A stretch of DNA of 64,000 nucleotides, taken from the NCBI RefSeq assembly GCF_024435355.1, contig NZ_JAMJWG010000021.1:62001-126000 (forward strand), read 5' to 3'. The position numbers and the translations under genes were made by a program. Within the stretch, counting starts at the first letter, position 1. The number at the start of each line of letters is the position of its first letter. Of the stretch, positions 25,050 to 34,299 are shown piece by piece. This stretch comes from Streptomyces odontomachi (lineage in GTDB: Bacteria > Actinomycetota > Actinomycetes > Streptomycetales > Streptomycetaceae). The notes under the pieces were generated by a model. It made no database searches and was not told the DNA's origin. It worked only from the letters and a program-made list of their open reading frames with translations.

Positions 25050-25219
25050 AGGGGGCCTCGCCGTTTCTTGATGCCGAGTACATCCGCCCCACCCTCGCCG
25101 ATCAGGTGCGATACGCCCGGCGAGGCAGACTGGTGTGACCCGGTTCATGGACGCGGACGGCCGCCTAGGGCCAACCGGACGGGACAATGGGAACCGTCCC
25201 CGACTGGAACGAGGCTCTG

Positions 25220-25357
25220 ATGCGCGACCATGTCCATGTGCGCGTCCCCCATGGCGTGGGCCTGACCGAGGACGGCGAACTGGTCGAGGAATCCCGCTGC
25301 CGGTGCGGCGCCGTCTGGACCAGGACCTACCGCTCAAAGGACCCGACCGCCGAGTGA
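25220..25357 (+). CDS. small Cys-containing protein (45 aa)
   Basis: A 45-codon frame from ATG 25220 with GGAACGAGG 6 nt upstream, ending TGA 25357. It is rich in His, Val, Arg and acidic residues and contains a CRCG motif in the second half (ESRCRCGAVW), which may hold a metal in a dimer. Codon use is high-GC3 like the neighbours. It sits alone between the divergent LacI gene and the convergent response regulator. Function unknown; below the size limit of most gene finders. Confidence 0.55.
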   Translation: MRDHVHVRVPHGVGLTEDGELVEESRCRCGAVWTRTYRSKDPTAE

Positions 25358-25406
25358 GTACGGGCCGGCGCCCGCTGCCCCGGGCTTCCCACCCGGCCAC
25401 GGCCGG

Positions 25407-26183
25407 TCACACCAGCCGGCGGGCCGTGGCCCAGCGTGTCAGCTCGTGACGGTTGGACAACTGGAGCTTGCGCAGCACCGCTGAGACATGGGACTCGACC
25501 GTCTTGACCGAGATGAACAACTGCTTGGCGATCTCCTTGTACGCATAGCCACGCGCTATGAGGCGCAGCACTTCGCGCTCGCGCTGGGTGAGGCGGTCCA
25601 GGTCCTCGTCGACGGGCGGGGCGTCGGTGGAGGCGAAGGCGTCCAGGACGAAGCCGGCGAGGCGGGGCGAGAAGACGGCGTCGCCCTCCTGCACGCGGAA
25701 GATCGAGTCGATCAGATCGGCACCGGTGATGGTCTTGGTGACATAGCCACGGGCGCCGCCACGGATGACACCGATGACGTCCTCTGCGGCGTCCGAGACG
25801 GAGAGGGCCAGGAAGCGGACCGGACGCTCGGTGTCGGCCATCAGCGGGGCGCAGCGGCGCAGCACCTCGACGCCGCCGCCGCCCGGCAGGTGCACGTCCA
25901 GCAGGACCACCTCGGGCCGGGTGGAGCGGATGACCTCGACCGCCTGGTCGACGTCGGCCGCCTCACCGACGACTTCGACTCCGGTGAGGTCGGTGCGCCC
26001 GATCTCGGCGCGGACGCCGGTACGGAACATCCGGTGGTCGTCGACGAGGACCACGCGCGCATGCCGGTCGGCGACGGGATCCGGGGTGCCCGACCCGGCT
26101 GGGGCGCCGCCTCGGTCCGCTCCCACCGGTCCCACCGCGCCACCCGGCCCGCCCATGGCCCTGGGCTCGCTCGCCTCGCTCAT
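25407..26183 (-). CDS. LuxR/NarL-family response regulator
   Basis: 258 residues. After a Gly/Ala/Pro-rich N-terminal stretch of about 38 residues, the receiver domain shows the acidic pair in VVLVDDH, the phosphoacceptor Asp in VVLLDVHLPGGGG, the Ser in LALSVSD and the conserved Lys in VTKTITG. The C-terminal LuxR helix-turn-helix is intact (LTQREREVLRLIARGYAYKEIAKQL...VKTVESHVSAVLRKL). The start overlaps the kinase stop by 4 bp, so the pair is co-translated. It is the DNA-binding output of the sensor kinase encoded just upstream. Confidence 0.93.
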   Translation of the reverse strand: MSEASEPRAMGGPGGAVGPVGADRGGAPAGSGTPDPVADRHARVVLVDDHRMFRTGVRAEIGRTDLTGVEVVGEAADVDQAVEVIRSTRPEVVLLDVHLPGGGGVEVLRRCAPLMADTERPVRFLALSVSDAAEDVIGVIRGGARGYVTKTITGADLIDSIFRVQEGDAVFSPRLAGFVLDAFASTDAPPVDEDLDRLTQREREVLRLIARGYAYKEIAKQLFISVKTVESHVSAVLRKLQLSNRHELTRWATARRLV

Positions 26184-27475
26184 GACGTCGTCTCCGCCCT
26201 CTCCATCGTCAGCTCGACCTCCGTGCCGCCGTCCGGCACCGCGCGGAGCCGGGCCGTGCCGCCGTGCCGCTGCATCCGGCCGATGATCGATTCTCGTACG
26301 CCCATCCGATCGGCGGGCACGGCATCCAGGTCGAAGCCGGGTCCGCGGTCCCGCACGGACACGAAGACCGTCTTTCCGTCGACTTCGGCGAAGGCCTGCA
26401 CGGCGCCGCCCTGGCCACCGTACTTGGCCGCGTTCACCATGGCCTCACGTGCGGCCTGCATCTGTGCGGACAACTGCTCGTCGAGGGGGCAGTCTCCGAC
26501 GACCACCACCTCTATGGGGACACCGTGCTTGTCCTCGACCTCGGCGGCGCTGCGCCGGACGGCCTCGGCGAGGGTGCCCGGCCCCTCGTCGGCGGCTTCG
26601 CCGGACGGGCTGGAGACGGCCGGCTTGTAGAGCCAGGTGCGCAGGTCACGCTCCTGGGCACGGGCCAGCCGGCGTACCTCGCTCGCATTGTCCGCATTGC
26701 GCTGGATCAGGGTCAGGGTGTGCAGGACCGAGTCATGGACATGCGCGGCGACTTCGGCACGCTCCTGGGCCCGGATGCGCATCAGCCGCTCCTCGGAGAG
26801 GTCCTGCATCATGCGGACGAGATACGGGCCGGCGAGCAGCGCTATGCCGACGATGACGGCGAGCGCCGCCTGCATCACGGAGCCGAGGTGCTCGACGGAG
26901 CCCTGCATGATGAACATGCCGGTGACGCCGGTGCCGACCAGCAGCACACCGGCGGCGGAGCGCAGCAGCGTCAGCGTCCTGCGGCGGCGCCCGACCTCCA
27001 TCCAGCGGGCCCTGCGGGCATTGTCCGCCTGCCGCCAGACCAGGGCGACACCGGCGCCGACCAGCACGGTCGGGCCGAGGTAGGCCTTGACGGGGCCGCC
27101 GAGGTCGACCTGGCCGACGAAGACCATGGCCACGACGACCATGGCGAGCAGGGCGACGACCTGGCCGCGGTCCGGCCTGCGGACGCCACGTCTGCGACGG
27201 CCGTCACGTGTGGTCTCGGTCATGGTGGGGCTGCGGCCGGCATCGACGCCACCGATGCCGAGCGGGACGAAGAACCAGAAGGCCGCGTACAGCAGACTGC
27301 CGAGCCCGTCGGCCATGATCAGGCCCACGAAGACGATGCGCACCCAGATCACGGGCAGCCCGAGATGCCCGGCGAGCCCACGCGCCACGCCTCCGAGCCA
27401 GCGACCGTCGCTGCTGCGGTAGAGCTTGCGCGGGGGCCGCGGGTCCTCGACGGCTGCGGTGGCGGCTTCCGGCAT
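26180..27475 (-). CDS. sensor histidine kinase with N-terminal PspC domain
   Basis: 431 residues from ATG 27475; the frame is open 66 bp further but without a better start. A PspC domain (about 16-72: LGGVARGLAGHLGLPVIWVRIVF...FWFFVPLG) opens the protein, followed by three or four more membrane helices up to about 220. The dimerisation/phosphoacceptor segment is of the NarL-partner type, with the His in AAHVHDSVLHTLTLIQ. The HATPase has an N box in REAMVNAAKYG and a G box in DRGPGFD. PspC proteins sense or respond to envelope stress, so this is probably an envelope-stress sensor. It is divergent from a second PspC gene. Confidence 0.92.
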   Translation of the reverse strand: MPEAATAAVEDPRPPRKLYRSSDGRWLGGVARGLAGHLGLPVIWVRIVFVGLIMADGLGSLLYAAFWFFVPLGIGGVDAGRSPTMTETTRDGRRRRGVRRPDRGQVVALLAMVVVAMVFVGQVDLGGPVKAYLGPTVLVGAGVALVWRQADNARRARWMEVGRRRRTLTLLRSAAGVLLVGTGVTGMFIMQGSVEHLGSVMQAALAVIVGIALLAGPYLVRMMQDLSEERLMRIRAQERAEVAAHVHDSVLHTLTLIQRNADNASEVRRLARAQERDLRTWLYKPAVSSPSGEAADEGPGTLAEAVRRSAAEVEDKHGVPIEVVVVGDCPLDEQLSAQMQAAREAMVNAAKYGGQGGAVQAFAEVDGKTVFVSVRDRGPGFDLDAVPADRMGVRESIIGRMQRHGGTARLRAVPDGGTEVELTMERAETTS

Positions 27476-27678
27476 ACGTCGATGGTCACATGCCGCGCTG
27501 ACGGTGACATCAGGGTCGGACCCCGAGACGTCCCTGATCACTCCCGGGCCCGGCTTCGGGGGCGAGAGCAGGGATGTAGGGATGTCAGGGGGGTGCCGTG
27601 GATGTCAGGGAAGATTTCAGGGTCGGGCCAGGGTCTTCCCGACTGCCGTACGCCGGTCTCGGCCGTCACCATGGACGT

Positions 27679-29172
27679 ATGACAGATCAGCAGCATGCCG
27701 GGGGCGGATCGCAGCCCAGGCCCGGACCCGGCACCGGGTCCGGGGGCGGCGCGCGCCCGGGCCCGGGCGGCGGTCCGGGCTCCGCCGCCCGCGGCGGCAC
27801 GGCGCTGGCCGACGCGGTCTCGGCGCCGGGGGGGCCTGCCGGCGGTGCGGAAGCGGGCGCGGCGGGGACCGGGGGCACGGGCGCCGGCGGGCCGGGGGCC
27901 GAGCCGGGTGCCGGTCGTGTGCTGGACGGCCTGCGGCGGGTGCGCGAGCAGAAGATGTTGGGCGGCGTCTGCGCGGGCCTCGGGCGGCACTGCGAGCTGG
28001 ACCCGGTGATCTTCCGGATCGTGCTGGCCGTCCTGTCCCTCACCGGCGGCCTCGGCCTCATTCTCTACGGCCTCTTCTGGCTCTTCGTCCCCTTCGACGG
28101 CGAGGAGGAGAACGAGGCACGCCGGCTGCTGTCCGGCCGGGTGGACGGCGTGACGCTGACGGCCGTGCTGTTCGCGCTGGTCGGCTGCGGGTTGTTCCTG
28201 TCCATGCTGGGCAATCAGGGCGTCCTCACCTTCGGCGCCAGCGTCGCCCTGCTGCTGGCCGGTGCCGGCTACTGGGCCCGGCGGCGCGGCACCCTCGACT
28301 CCGACCCGCTCGCCGCCCAGGCCGTGGCGGACGCCCCGCCGGAGGCCCAGGCCCCACCGGCACCGGCGTCCTACCCCGCCTGGTGGCGCGACCCGATCGT
28401 CAAGGACGGCACCCACGAGGGCGGCACCGGCTACCTGTGGGGCCCGCAGAACATGCGCGACCTCAAGGCCGCCCGCAATGTCGCCCGCACCTCACGCTGG
28501 GACACCGCCCCTCGCCCGCCACGGCACCCCGCACCCTCGGGGCCGCACTGGATAGGCGGTTGGGTGTTCCTGCTCGCGCTCCTCGCCGGCGCCGCTGGCA
28601 CCGGCCTGACCTGGCGCACCGAGGCGCTCGGCACCAGCCTGGAGACCGGTTTGGCCGCCGCCCTCGCGGTGTTCGCCCTGGGCATCGGGATCAGTGCCCT
28701 GCTGGGCAGGACCGGCGCGGGCTCGATCATGCTCGCGGTGATCACGGCCGCACTGCTGGCCGCCTCCTCCGCCCTGCCGAAGAACATCACCACGGACTGG
28801 ATACGCACCACCTGGCAACCCCCCACCGCCGCGCAGGTCCATGAGCACTACGCGTTGGGCACCGGAGACGGCACCCTCGACCTCAGCCGCGTCCACGTCG
28901 CCAAGGGCCACACGGTGAGCAGCCACGCGGAGGTCGGCGCCGGCCGTCTGAAGGTCGTCGTGCCGAAGGACACCACCGTGCGCCTGCATGTGGTGGTGGA
29001 CCTCGGCGACATCCAGCTGCCCGGCGACGGCCGTCAGGACGTGGACGTCGCGCCCGGCAAGGAGAAGGACGTGACCCTGCATCCCTCGGTTGACCAGGCC
29101 CCCGGCGGCACGGTCGACCTCAGTCTCAACGTGGGCATCGGACAGGTGGAGGTGGCCCGTGCTGCGGCATGA
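27679..29172 (+). CDS. PspC-domain membrane protein
   Basis: 497 residues from ATG 27679. The first ~80 residues are Gly/Pro/Ala-rich and disordered. A PspC domain spans about 84-148 (LGGVCAGLGRHCELDPVIFRIVLAV...GLFWLFVPFDGEEEN). Several further transmembrane helices lie between about 155 and 385. The C-terminal ~100 residues are soluble, strand-rich and of the cell-wall-active-antibiotic-response (LiaF-like) kind (VHVAKGHTVSSHAEVGAGRLKVVVPKD). This layout, PspC plus a LiaF-like tail, is the usual partner of PspC/LiaS-type sensor kinases such as the divergent one. The stop overlaps the next gene by 14 bp. Confidence 0.87.
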   Translation: MTDQQHAGGGSQPRPGPGTGSGGGARPGPGGGPGSAARGGTALADAVSAPGGPAGGAEAGAAGTGGTGAGGPGAEPGAGRVLDGLRRVREQKMLGGVCAGLGRHCELDPVIFRIVLAVLSLTGGLGLILYGLFWLFVPFDGEEENEARRLLSGRVDGVTLTAVLFALVGCGLFLSMLGNQGVLTFGASVALLLAGAGYWARRRGTLDSDPLAAQAVADAPPEAQAPPAPASYPAWWRDPIVKDGTHEGGTGYLWGPQNMRDLKAARNVARTSRWDTAPRPPRHPAPSGPHWIGGWVFLLALLAGAAGTGLTWRTEALGTSLETGLAAALAVFALGIGISALLGRTGAGSIMLAVITAALLAASSALPKNITTDWIRTTWQPPTAAQVHEHYALGTGDGTLDLSRVHVAKGHTVSSHAEVGAGRLKVVVPKDTTVRLHVVVDLGDIQLPGDGRQDVDVAPGKEKDVTLHPSVDQAPGGTVDLSLNVGIGQVEVARAAA

Positions 29173-29497
29173 CGTCCAGCCGGGAAAGCTGGTTGCGGGT
29201 GTGGCCCTGCTCGGTGCGGCGGTCGTGTTCGGAGGAGACGCCCGGGGGCTCTGGAGTGTCCCGTGGTTCGTGATGGCGCCCATCGTGGTCGGCGGCCTCT
29301 GTCTCGCCGGCGCCACCGGCACCATCGCCTCCGCCGTCCGGTACCACCGGCGCCGCGCGCGCACCGGAACTCCCGGTGTGCAGAACCCGAGCGTCCAGGG
29401 CGCGCACATACCCGAGTCTCCGGTCCACGCACGCGTGCCGGGGGCGCAGGCCGGTACGGACCCGTCGGAGGCCCGGCCTCGGGGATCGGGCGGCTGA
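29159..29497 (+). CDS. small two-helix membrane protein coupled to the PspC gene
   Basis: 112 residues from GTG 29159, which overlaps the end of the PspC gene and so implies coupled translation; the longer frame upstream lies wholly inside that gene. Two hydrophobic segments (KLVAGVALLGAAVVFGG and WFVMAPIVVGGLCLAGATG) are followed by an Arg-rich then Gly/Pro-rich tail of about 50 residues. No family recognised; probably an accessory of the envelope-stress module. Confidence 0.75.
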   Translation: MLRHDVQPGKLVAGVALLGAAVVFGGDARGLWSVPWFVMAPIVVGGLCLAGATGTIASAVRYHRRRARTGTPGVQNPSVQGAHIPESPVHARVPGAQAGTDPSEARPRGSGG

Positions 29498-29548
29498 GCG
29501 CGTCCGTCCCTGATCCGATCCGGCGTCGGGCCCTGCCCTGCTGGCAGC

Positions 29549-30148
29549 CTACGGTTGAGGCAGGTCCGAGGCCTTGCGGCGACGCGCGGCACGCACCAGC
29601 GCGTCGAGGGACAGCTGCGGCGCCCCGCCGATCACCAGCGGCAGCCAGGCCATGAGGTACGCGAGGTCGTTGCCGTAGTAGTAGGGCGTGACGGCCCAGC
29701 TCATGGTGAGCCACAGGCTCAGCGAGATGAGCGCGCCACCCGTGGCGGCCAGCCGGGTCAACAGGCCGAAGAGAGCTCCGAGTCCGACGGCGAGCTCGCC
29801 GAAGGCCATGGCGTAGCCGAAGTCGACGGGGTTCTTCAGAGCCAGGTCGACCATGGCGGGTATGGCCGCGGAGTCACGGACCGCATGCATCGTTTCGCCG
29901 ATCGAGCCCGCGCCCGACGCGGACAGGAAGGAACCGTCGGTGAGCTTGTCGATTCCCGCGTAGATGAAGGTGACGCCGAGGAAGATCCGCAGCGGAAGAA
30001 GCGCGAACAGGGCGGCACCGCCGCCCCTACCGCCCGCCTGCGTGCCCGAGTACGCCGGGCTCACCGGGCTTCCGAGGGAGTCCCGCAGACCACCGCTGCC
30101 CGGGCCGCCTCCCCCGACGAACAGCCGCTGCGTGTCGTCCTGAGCCAT
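29549..30148 (-). CDS. DoxX-family membrane protein
   Basis: 199 residues. A Gly-rich N-terminus of about 45 residues is followed by four transmembrane helices with DoxX signatures: RIFLGVTFIYAGIDKLTDG in the first, FGELAVGLGALFGLLTRLAA in the middle, and a final helix with YLMAWLPLVIGG. DoxX proteins are linked to quinone or thiol redox in the membrane, but the activity of this subgroup is not established. It is convergent with the small membrane gene upstream and has its own promoter region. Confidence 0.87.
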   Translation of the reverse strand: MAQDDTQRLFVGGGGPGSGGLRDSLGSPVSPAYSGTQAGGRGGGAALFALLPLRIFLGVTFIYAGIDKLTDGSFLSASGAGSIGETMHAVRDSAAIPAMVDLALKNPVDFGYAMAFGELAVGLGALFGLLTRLAATGGALISLSLWLTMSWAVTPYYYGNDLAYLMAWLPLVIGGAPQLSLDALVRAARRRKASDLPQP

Positions 30149-30414
30149 CGGTTGCCACCCCTCGCCCGCCAGATCCCGCCAACATTCGTATGACTTTCAA
30201 CAGAGACTACGGATGCCAGGACGGGGCGGCTCACCCGCGTACGCAAGGGATTGATGCGGGAGATGCGAAGGAACGGCGACGAATTCCGGGAGACCTGCGG
30301 GACGGATGCGGGACGGATGCGGGTGAACGCGGAGTGAATGCGGCGGTGAAAGGCGACCGTCCCGCGGGGCAGGGCACCCCGGGGCGGCACCCGGAGACGT
30401 ACCGGCGGGTGCCG
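30149..30414. other. 266-bp gap upstream of doxX
   Basis: Between the DoxX start and the end of the membrane protein at 30415. The region at 30180-30215 is AT-rich (attcgtatgactttcaacag) and probably holds the DoxX promoter. A short degenerate repeat (gacggatgcgg twice near 30302) follows. Nothing else is seen. Confidence 0.45.
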
Positions 30415-31719
30415 TCAGTCGGTGGTGACGTCGATGGTGCAGCAGTTCGTCTCGGTACCGGCGGCGGTGATGACCTGGACGTCCACGCGGCCCGGTTCCA
30501 CGTCGACGGGGACCGGCACGGTGAGGACGGTGTCCGAGGGGTTGCTGAAGCCGCCGGGCACCGGCACCAGCGGCACGTGCACATGCACGCTCCCGATCCG
30601 CACCACGGTCCGGGCCAGCCGGTCCGCGCCCTGTGCGCCGGGGGGTACGAAGCCCGCGCCGCGGATCTCGATGTCGTCACCGGTGCGGATCGGTCCGTCC
30701 AGATCGCCCGCCTCCCGGGCGCGCACCACGGAGAGGATCACCGCGCGTCCGCCCTCCGCGTACTTCCCGGCGAGATACGTGGCAGCCGACACCAGCACCA
30801 GCAGCGCCAGGCCCCAGGGCACGTCGGGCAGTTGCTCCGGTCGCCGGGCCAGCCGCACCGCGCTGAACACCAGGGCCACGGCGGTGATCACGACATACTG
30901 GGTGTCCGCGAAGTCCGCACGGCCGGCGTCGTCGGTGAGCAGGTCGGCCGCGCGCGGCCGGTCGGCGCGCACCTTCTGCAACCGCTGGCTGCGCACCCGC
31001 AGTGCCACGACGCGCCGCACCAGGACGGCCACCCCGCACACCACCGCCACCACGGCGACCACGCCGGCGCCACGGGCCAGGTCCAGCCCGTCGATCAGGG
31101 TGTCGCGTGCGTGGTGACTGGAGGCCCCGGCGAGTTCACCGGCGAGTACCAGCACGGCGAAGACCGCGAACAGCACCCAGGAGGCGGCAACGGCGCGCGA
31201 GGTGGACAGCCGGTTGTCCTCGCCGATGACCGGCGCGAGGATGCCGCCGCGCGCCCTATGCAGAAAGCCGGCGGCGGTCAGCGCGATCGCGATGACCGCC
31301 GCGGCGAGCAGGCCCGCGGTGCGGGCGATGGTCCAGCCCACACCGATGCCGGTGAGCGCCTGTACCAGCACCAGCACCAACACCCCGGCCCACACCGCGC
31401 CCAGGGTGCGCGGCCACAGTGACGCGGTCCAGGCCTCGCCCTCGGCGCGACTCCGCTCGGCGACGACGGACGCGGACTGGGTCAACTCGTCCGACACCCA
31501 CTGGCGGGCCGCGCCCACCGAGTGCGCCACTGCCGACGGCAGCCCCTTGCCCTGGGCGAACCCCTCACGCTTGGCGAGGAATGCGGCCACCGCACGCCGA
31601 TGACCCTCCCGCGCCCCGCGCGGGCAGTCGCCGCATGTGCAGCCACCCTCGTGCGTGCCCTGCTCCGCCTGCTGCACCGCCACGCGCCAACTCCGCCTTC
31701 CGCGCCCCAGCGCCCTCAT
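30415..31719 (-). CDS. polytopic membrane protein with C-terminal strand-rich domain
   Basis: 434 residues. The N-terminus holds a CTCGDCPRG motif (four residues between Cys pairs, possibly a small metal site) followed by a helical segment. Six or so transmembrane helices lie between about 105 and 320 (for example LGAVWAGVLVLVLVQAL and WVLFAVFAVLVLAGELAG). The last ~90 residues form an all-strand domain resembling IPT/TIG folds (IEIRGAGFVPPGAQGADRL... SDTVLTVPVPVDVEPGRVDVQVIT). I do not recognise a family. The likely arrangement is membrane core plus exposed Ig-like tip, but topology is uncertain. Confidence 0.7.
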   Translation of the reverse strand: MRALGRGRRSWRVAVQQAEQGTHEGGCTCGDCPRGAREGHRRAVAAFLAKREGFAQGKGLPSAVAHSVGAARQWVSDELTQSASVVAERSRAEGEAWTASLWPRTLGAVWAGVLVLVLVQALTGIGVGWTIARTAGLLAAAVIAIALTAAGFLHRARGGILAPVIGEDNRLSTSRAVAASWVLFAVFAVLVLAGELAGASSHHARDTLIDGLDLARGAGVVAVVAVVCGVAVLVRRVVALRVRSQRLQKVRADRPRAADLLTDDAGRADFADTQYVVITAVALVFSAVRLARRPEQLPDVPWGLALLVLVSAATYLAGKYAEGGRAVILSVVRAREAGDLDGPIRTGDDIEIRGAGFVPPGAQGADRLARTVVRIGSVHVHVPLVPVPGGFSNPSDTVLTVPVPVDVEPGRVDVQVITAAGTETNCCTIDVTTD

Positions 31720-32709
31720 GGTCCGGTTTCCTGCCGCCGGCCGACCTACGGCACGAGCGGGGCGACCGCGGCGCTCGTGCCCCGGACGACAGGGACTGAT
31801 TGTGCCGTACGCACCCGGGGAGTTGGCCGACAGGTCGACCGGCGCGCGTGGCGAGGGTGACGCAGAGAGACGCGGATTGACTTCCGGGCGCTGCCGCGGA
31901 CGTCAGGGTCGCTCCCACTCGCCCACTGCCTTAAGGGCGTGGGCGGTACTCCATCGGCATGGAAAGGTCTTGTTGAGGGGGGTGTCGTGGGTGCCGAAGG
32001 GCCGCGTTCGGTGGGGTGGTGGGTCGGTGTCGCGGGGGTATGTACGTGCTCGGCCGGCGCGATTGCCCTGGACCGCCAGTTCACCGGCACCCAGCGGCGG
32101 TCCTGCGCGCGCACATACCCCCACGACACCTCCCGTCTCACTCGCGACTCTCCCCCGGTGGTTCGTTTTTCCTTCCTCCACCCCTTTCGGGGTGTCGCCC
32201 CGCTACGGGCATGGGACAAGCCCCACCGGCGAGGCAGGCGCGTACGAGACGGGAGGGGGCGTGGGGGATGTGCGCGCGCAGGACCGCCGCCGAGTGCCGG
32301 TGAACTGACGGTCCACGATCATCGCGCCGGCCGAGCACGTACATCCCCCACGCCCCCGACCCACAACGAAACAGAAGGCGACGCCGCCGGAGGCGCCGGC
32401 TGACGGACCACGCACCTCACCCAGGAGGGGGCAGGTGGCTTCCCTGCCGCGGTCGGCCGGTCACGCAAGGGGCGCGGGGCTGGGCAGGACGCGAAGCCCG
32501 CCGTTGTGGCTACGTCGGCGTTTCCGGCAACCGGGGGGTTCGGGGACCGAGGGTTCGGAGGTCGGGTCTTCAGACGTTGAGGAGGCGGCTGCGGCGCCGG
32601 AGGCCATGGCGCCGAAGGGCTCGGAGGCCGAGGGGGGCGGGCTCGGGAACGTCGACCGCCGGCTCCGTCGCTTCGGGTCCGGGCGGGCACCGCCCGGGCC
32701 CGCGCGTCC
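31720..32709. other. 990-bp gene-free region rich in inverted repeats
   Basis: From left to right it contains a REP-like element (about 31913-31950, related to 16126), the long palindrome annotated at 32018-32365, and near 32400-32560 a stretch of the interspersed type often seen in Streptomyces intergenic DNA. Open frames here lack ribosome sites and simply follow the repeats. Confidence 0.7.
32018..32365. repeat. long imperfect palindrome built from two opposed modules
   Basis: The left arm (about 32018-32150) and right arm (about 32240-32365) are near-perfect reverse complements across more than 100 bp, with a spacer of about 90 bp. Each arm contains a module of about 90 bp bounded by its own short terminal inverted repeat: GGGGGTATGT/ACATACCCCC at 32035-32122 and GTGGGGGATGT/ACATCCCCCAC at 32261-32351. 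As a result each arm can encode the same short peptide (MYVLGRRD...) on opposite strands. The form suggests a miniature mobile element or a structured RNA. Confidence 0.8.
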
Positions 32710-34299
32710 TCACTCCCACTCGATGGTGCCGGGCGGCTTGCTCGTGATGTCGAGGGTGACGCGGTTGACGTCCGCCACCTCGTTGGTGATCCGGGTGGAG
32801 ATGCGGGCCAGGGTCTCGTAGGGCAGCCGGGACCAGTCGGCCGTCATGGCGTCCTCGGAGGAGACGGGGCGCAGCACGATCGGGTGGCCGTACGTGCGGC
32901 CGTCGCCCTGGACGCCGACGCTGCGGACGTCCGCGAGCAGCACGACGGGGCACTGCCAGATGTCCCGGTCGAGGCCGGCCGCGGTCAGCTCCTCACGGGC
33001 GATCGCGTCGGCCTCGCGGAGCAGGTCGAGGCGCTCCTTGGTGACCTCGCCGATGATGCGGATACCGAGACCCGGCCCGGGGAACGGCTGGCGGTGGACG
33101 ATCTCGTCCGGCAGGCCGAGCGCGGCGCCGACCATGCGCACCTCGTCCTTGAACAGCTCCCGGAGCGGCTCGATCAGCTGGAATTCGAGGTCCTCCGGGA
33201 GGCCGCCGACATTGTGGTGGGACTTGATGTTGGCGGTGCCGGTGCCGCCGCCGGACTCCACGATGTCGGGGTAGAGGGTGCCCTGGACCAGGAACTCCAC
33301 CGGGTGGTCACCGGGCGCCTCGGCGACGATCTCGGCCTGGGCCTGCTCGAAGACCCGGATGAACTCCCGGCCGATGATCTTCCGCTTCTGCTCCGGGTCC
33401 GAGACCCCGGCCAGCGCGGCGAGGAAGCGGTCCTGGGCGTCGACGACCTTGAGCTGGACGCCGGTGGCCGCCACGAAGTCCTTCTCGACCTGCTCGGTCT
33501 CGCCCTTGCGCATCAGGCCGTGGTCGACGTAGACGCAGGTCAGCTGGGAACCGATGGCCTTCTGGACGAGGGCGGCGGCGACCGCGGAGTCCACTCCGCC
33601 GGACAGGCCGCAGATCGCGCGAGCGCTGCCGACCCGGGCGCGGATCGCCGCGACCTGCTCCTCGATGACGCTGCCGGTGGTCCACGACGGCTCGATGCCA
33701 GCGCCGCGGTACAGGAAGTGCTCCAGGACCTGCTGGCCGTAGGTGGAGTGCATCACCTCGGGGTGGTGCTGGACGCCGTAGAGCTTCTTCTCGTCGTTCT
33801 CGAACGCGGCCACCGGGACGACGTCCGTGGAGGCGGTCACCGTGAAGCCTTCCGGTGCCGCGCTGCACGCGTCGCCGTGCGACATCCACACGGGCTGCTC
33901 GACGGGGGTGCCCTCGAACAGGGTGGAGTCGGCCTTGGAGACCGCCAGGCTGGTGCGGCCGTACTCCCGCGCCCCCGTGTTGTCCACGGTGCCGCCGAGG
34001 GTCTGGGCCATGAGCTGGAAGCCGTAGCACATCCCGAAGACGGGGACACCTGCTTCGAACAGCGACCGGTCGAGACGCGGGGCGCCCTCCGCGTAGACGG
34101 ACGAGGGGCCGCCGGACAGGATGATCGCCGCCGGCTTCTTGGCCAGCATGTCGGCGACCGGCATGGTGCTCGGCACGATCTCGCTGTACACCCTCGCCTC
34201 ACGGACTCGGCGGGCGATGAGCTGGGCGTATTGCGCACCGAAGTCGACGACCAGGACGGTACCGGGAGCGGCGGCAGCGGGGGACGATGGCACGGGCAC
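32710..34299 (-). CDS. guaA: GMP synthase (glutamine-hydrolysing)
   Basis: 529 residues from GTG 34299 with GGAAGG upstream. The class I glutaminase domain (about 12-205) has the catalytic Cys in FGMCYGFQ and the His and Glu in VQHHPEVMHS. The ATP pyrophosphatase domain has the PP-loop GLSGGVDSAV. The C-terminal dimerisation domain (about 400-529) ends in DITSKPPGTIEWE, as in nearly all GuaA proteins. It converts XMP to GMP; guaB and guaB3 for the preceding step lie 25 kb away in this window. The gene stands alone. Confidence 0.97.
   Translation of the reverse strand: MPVPSSPAAAAPGTVLVVDFGAQYAQLIARRVREARVYSEIVPSTMPVADMLAKKPAAIILSGGPSSVYAEGAPRLDRSLFEAGVPVFGMCYGFQLMAQTLGGTVDNTGAREYGRTSLAVSKADSTLFEGTPVEQPVWMSHGDACSAAPEGFTVTASTDVVPVAAFENDEKKLYGVQHHPEVMHSTYGQQVLEHFLYRGAGIEPSWTTGSVIEEQVAAIRARVGSARAICGLSGGVDSAVAAALVQKAIGSQLTCVYVDHGLMRKGETEQVEKDFVAATGVQLKVVDAQDRFLAALAGVSDPEQKRKIIGREFIRVFEQAQAEIVAEAPGDHPVEFLVQGTLYPDIVESGGGTGTANIKSHHNVGGLPEDLEFQLIEPLRELFKDEVRMVGAALGLPDEIVHRQPFPGPGLGIRIIGEVTKERLDLLREADAIAREELTAAGLDRDIWQCPVVLLADVRSVGVQGDGRTYGHPIVLRPVSSEDAMTADWSRLPYETLARISTRITNEVADVNRVTLDITSKPPGTIEWE

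Noticed and set aside
32042..32344. Short peptides beginning MYVLGRRD on both strands of the palindrome
   Set aside because: They exist only because the repeat is inverted. There are no ribosome sites, and the peptides differ in length and end.
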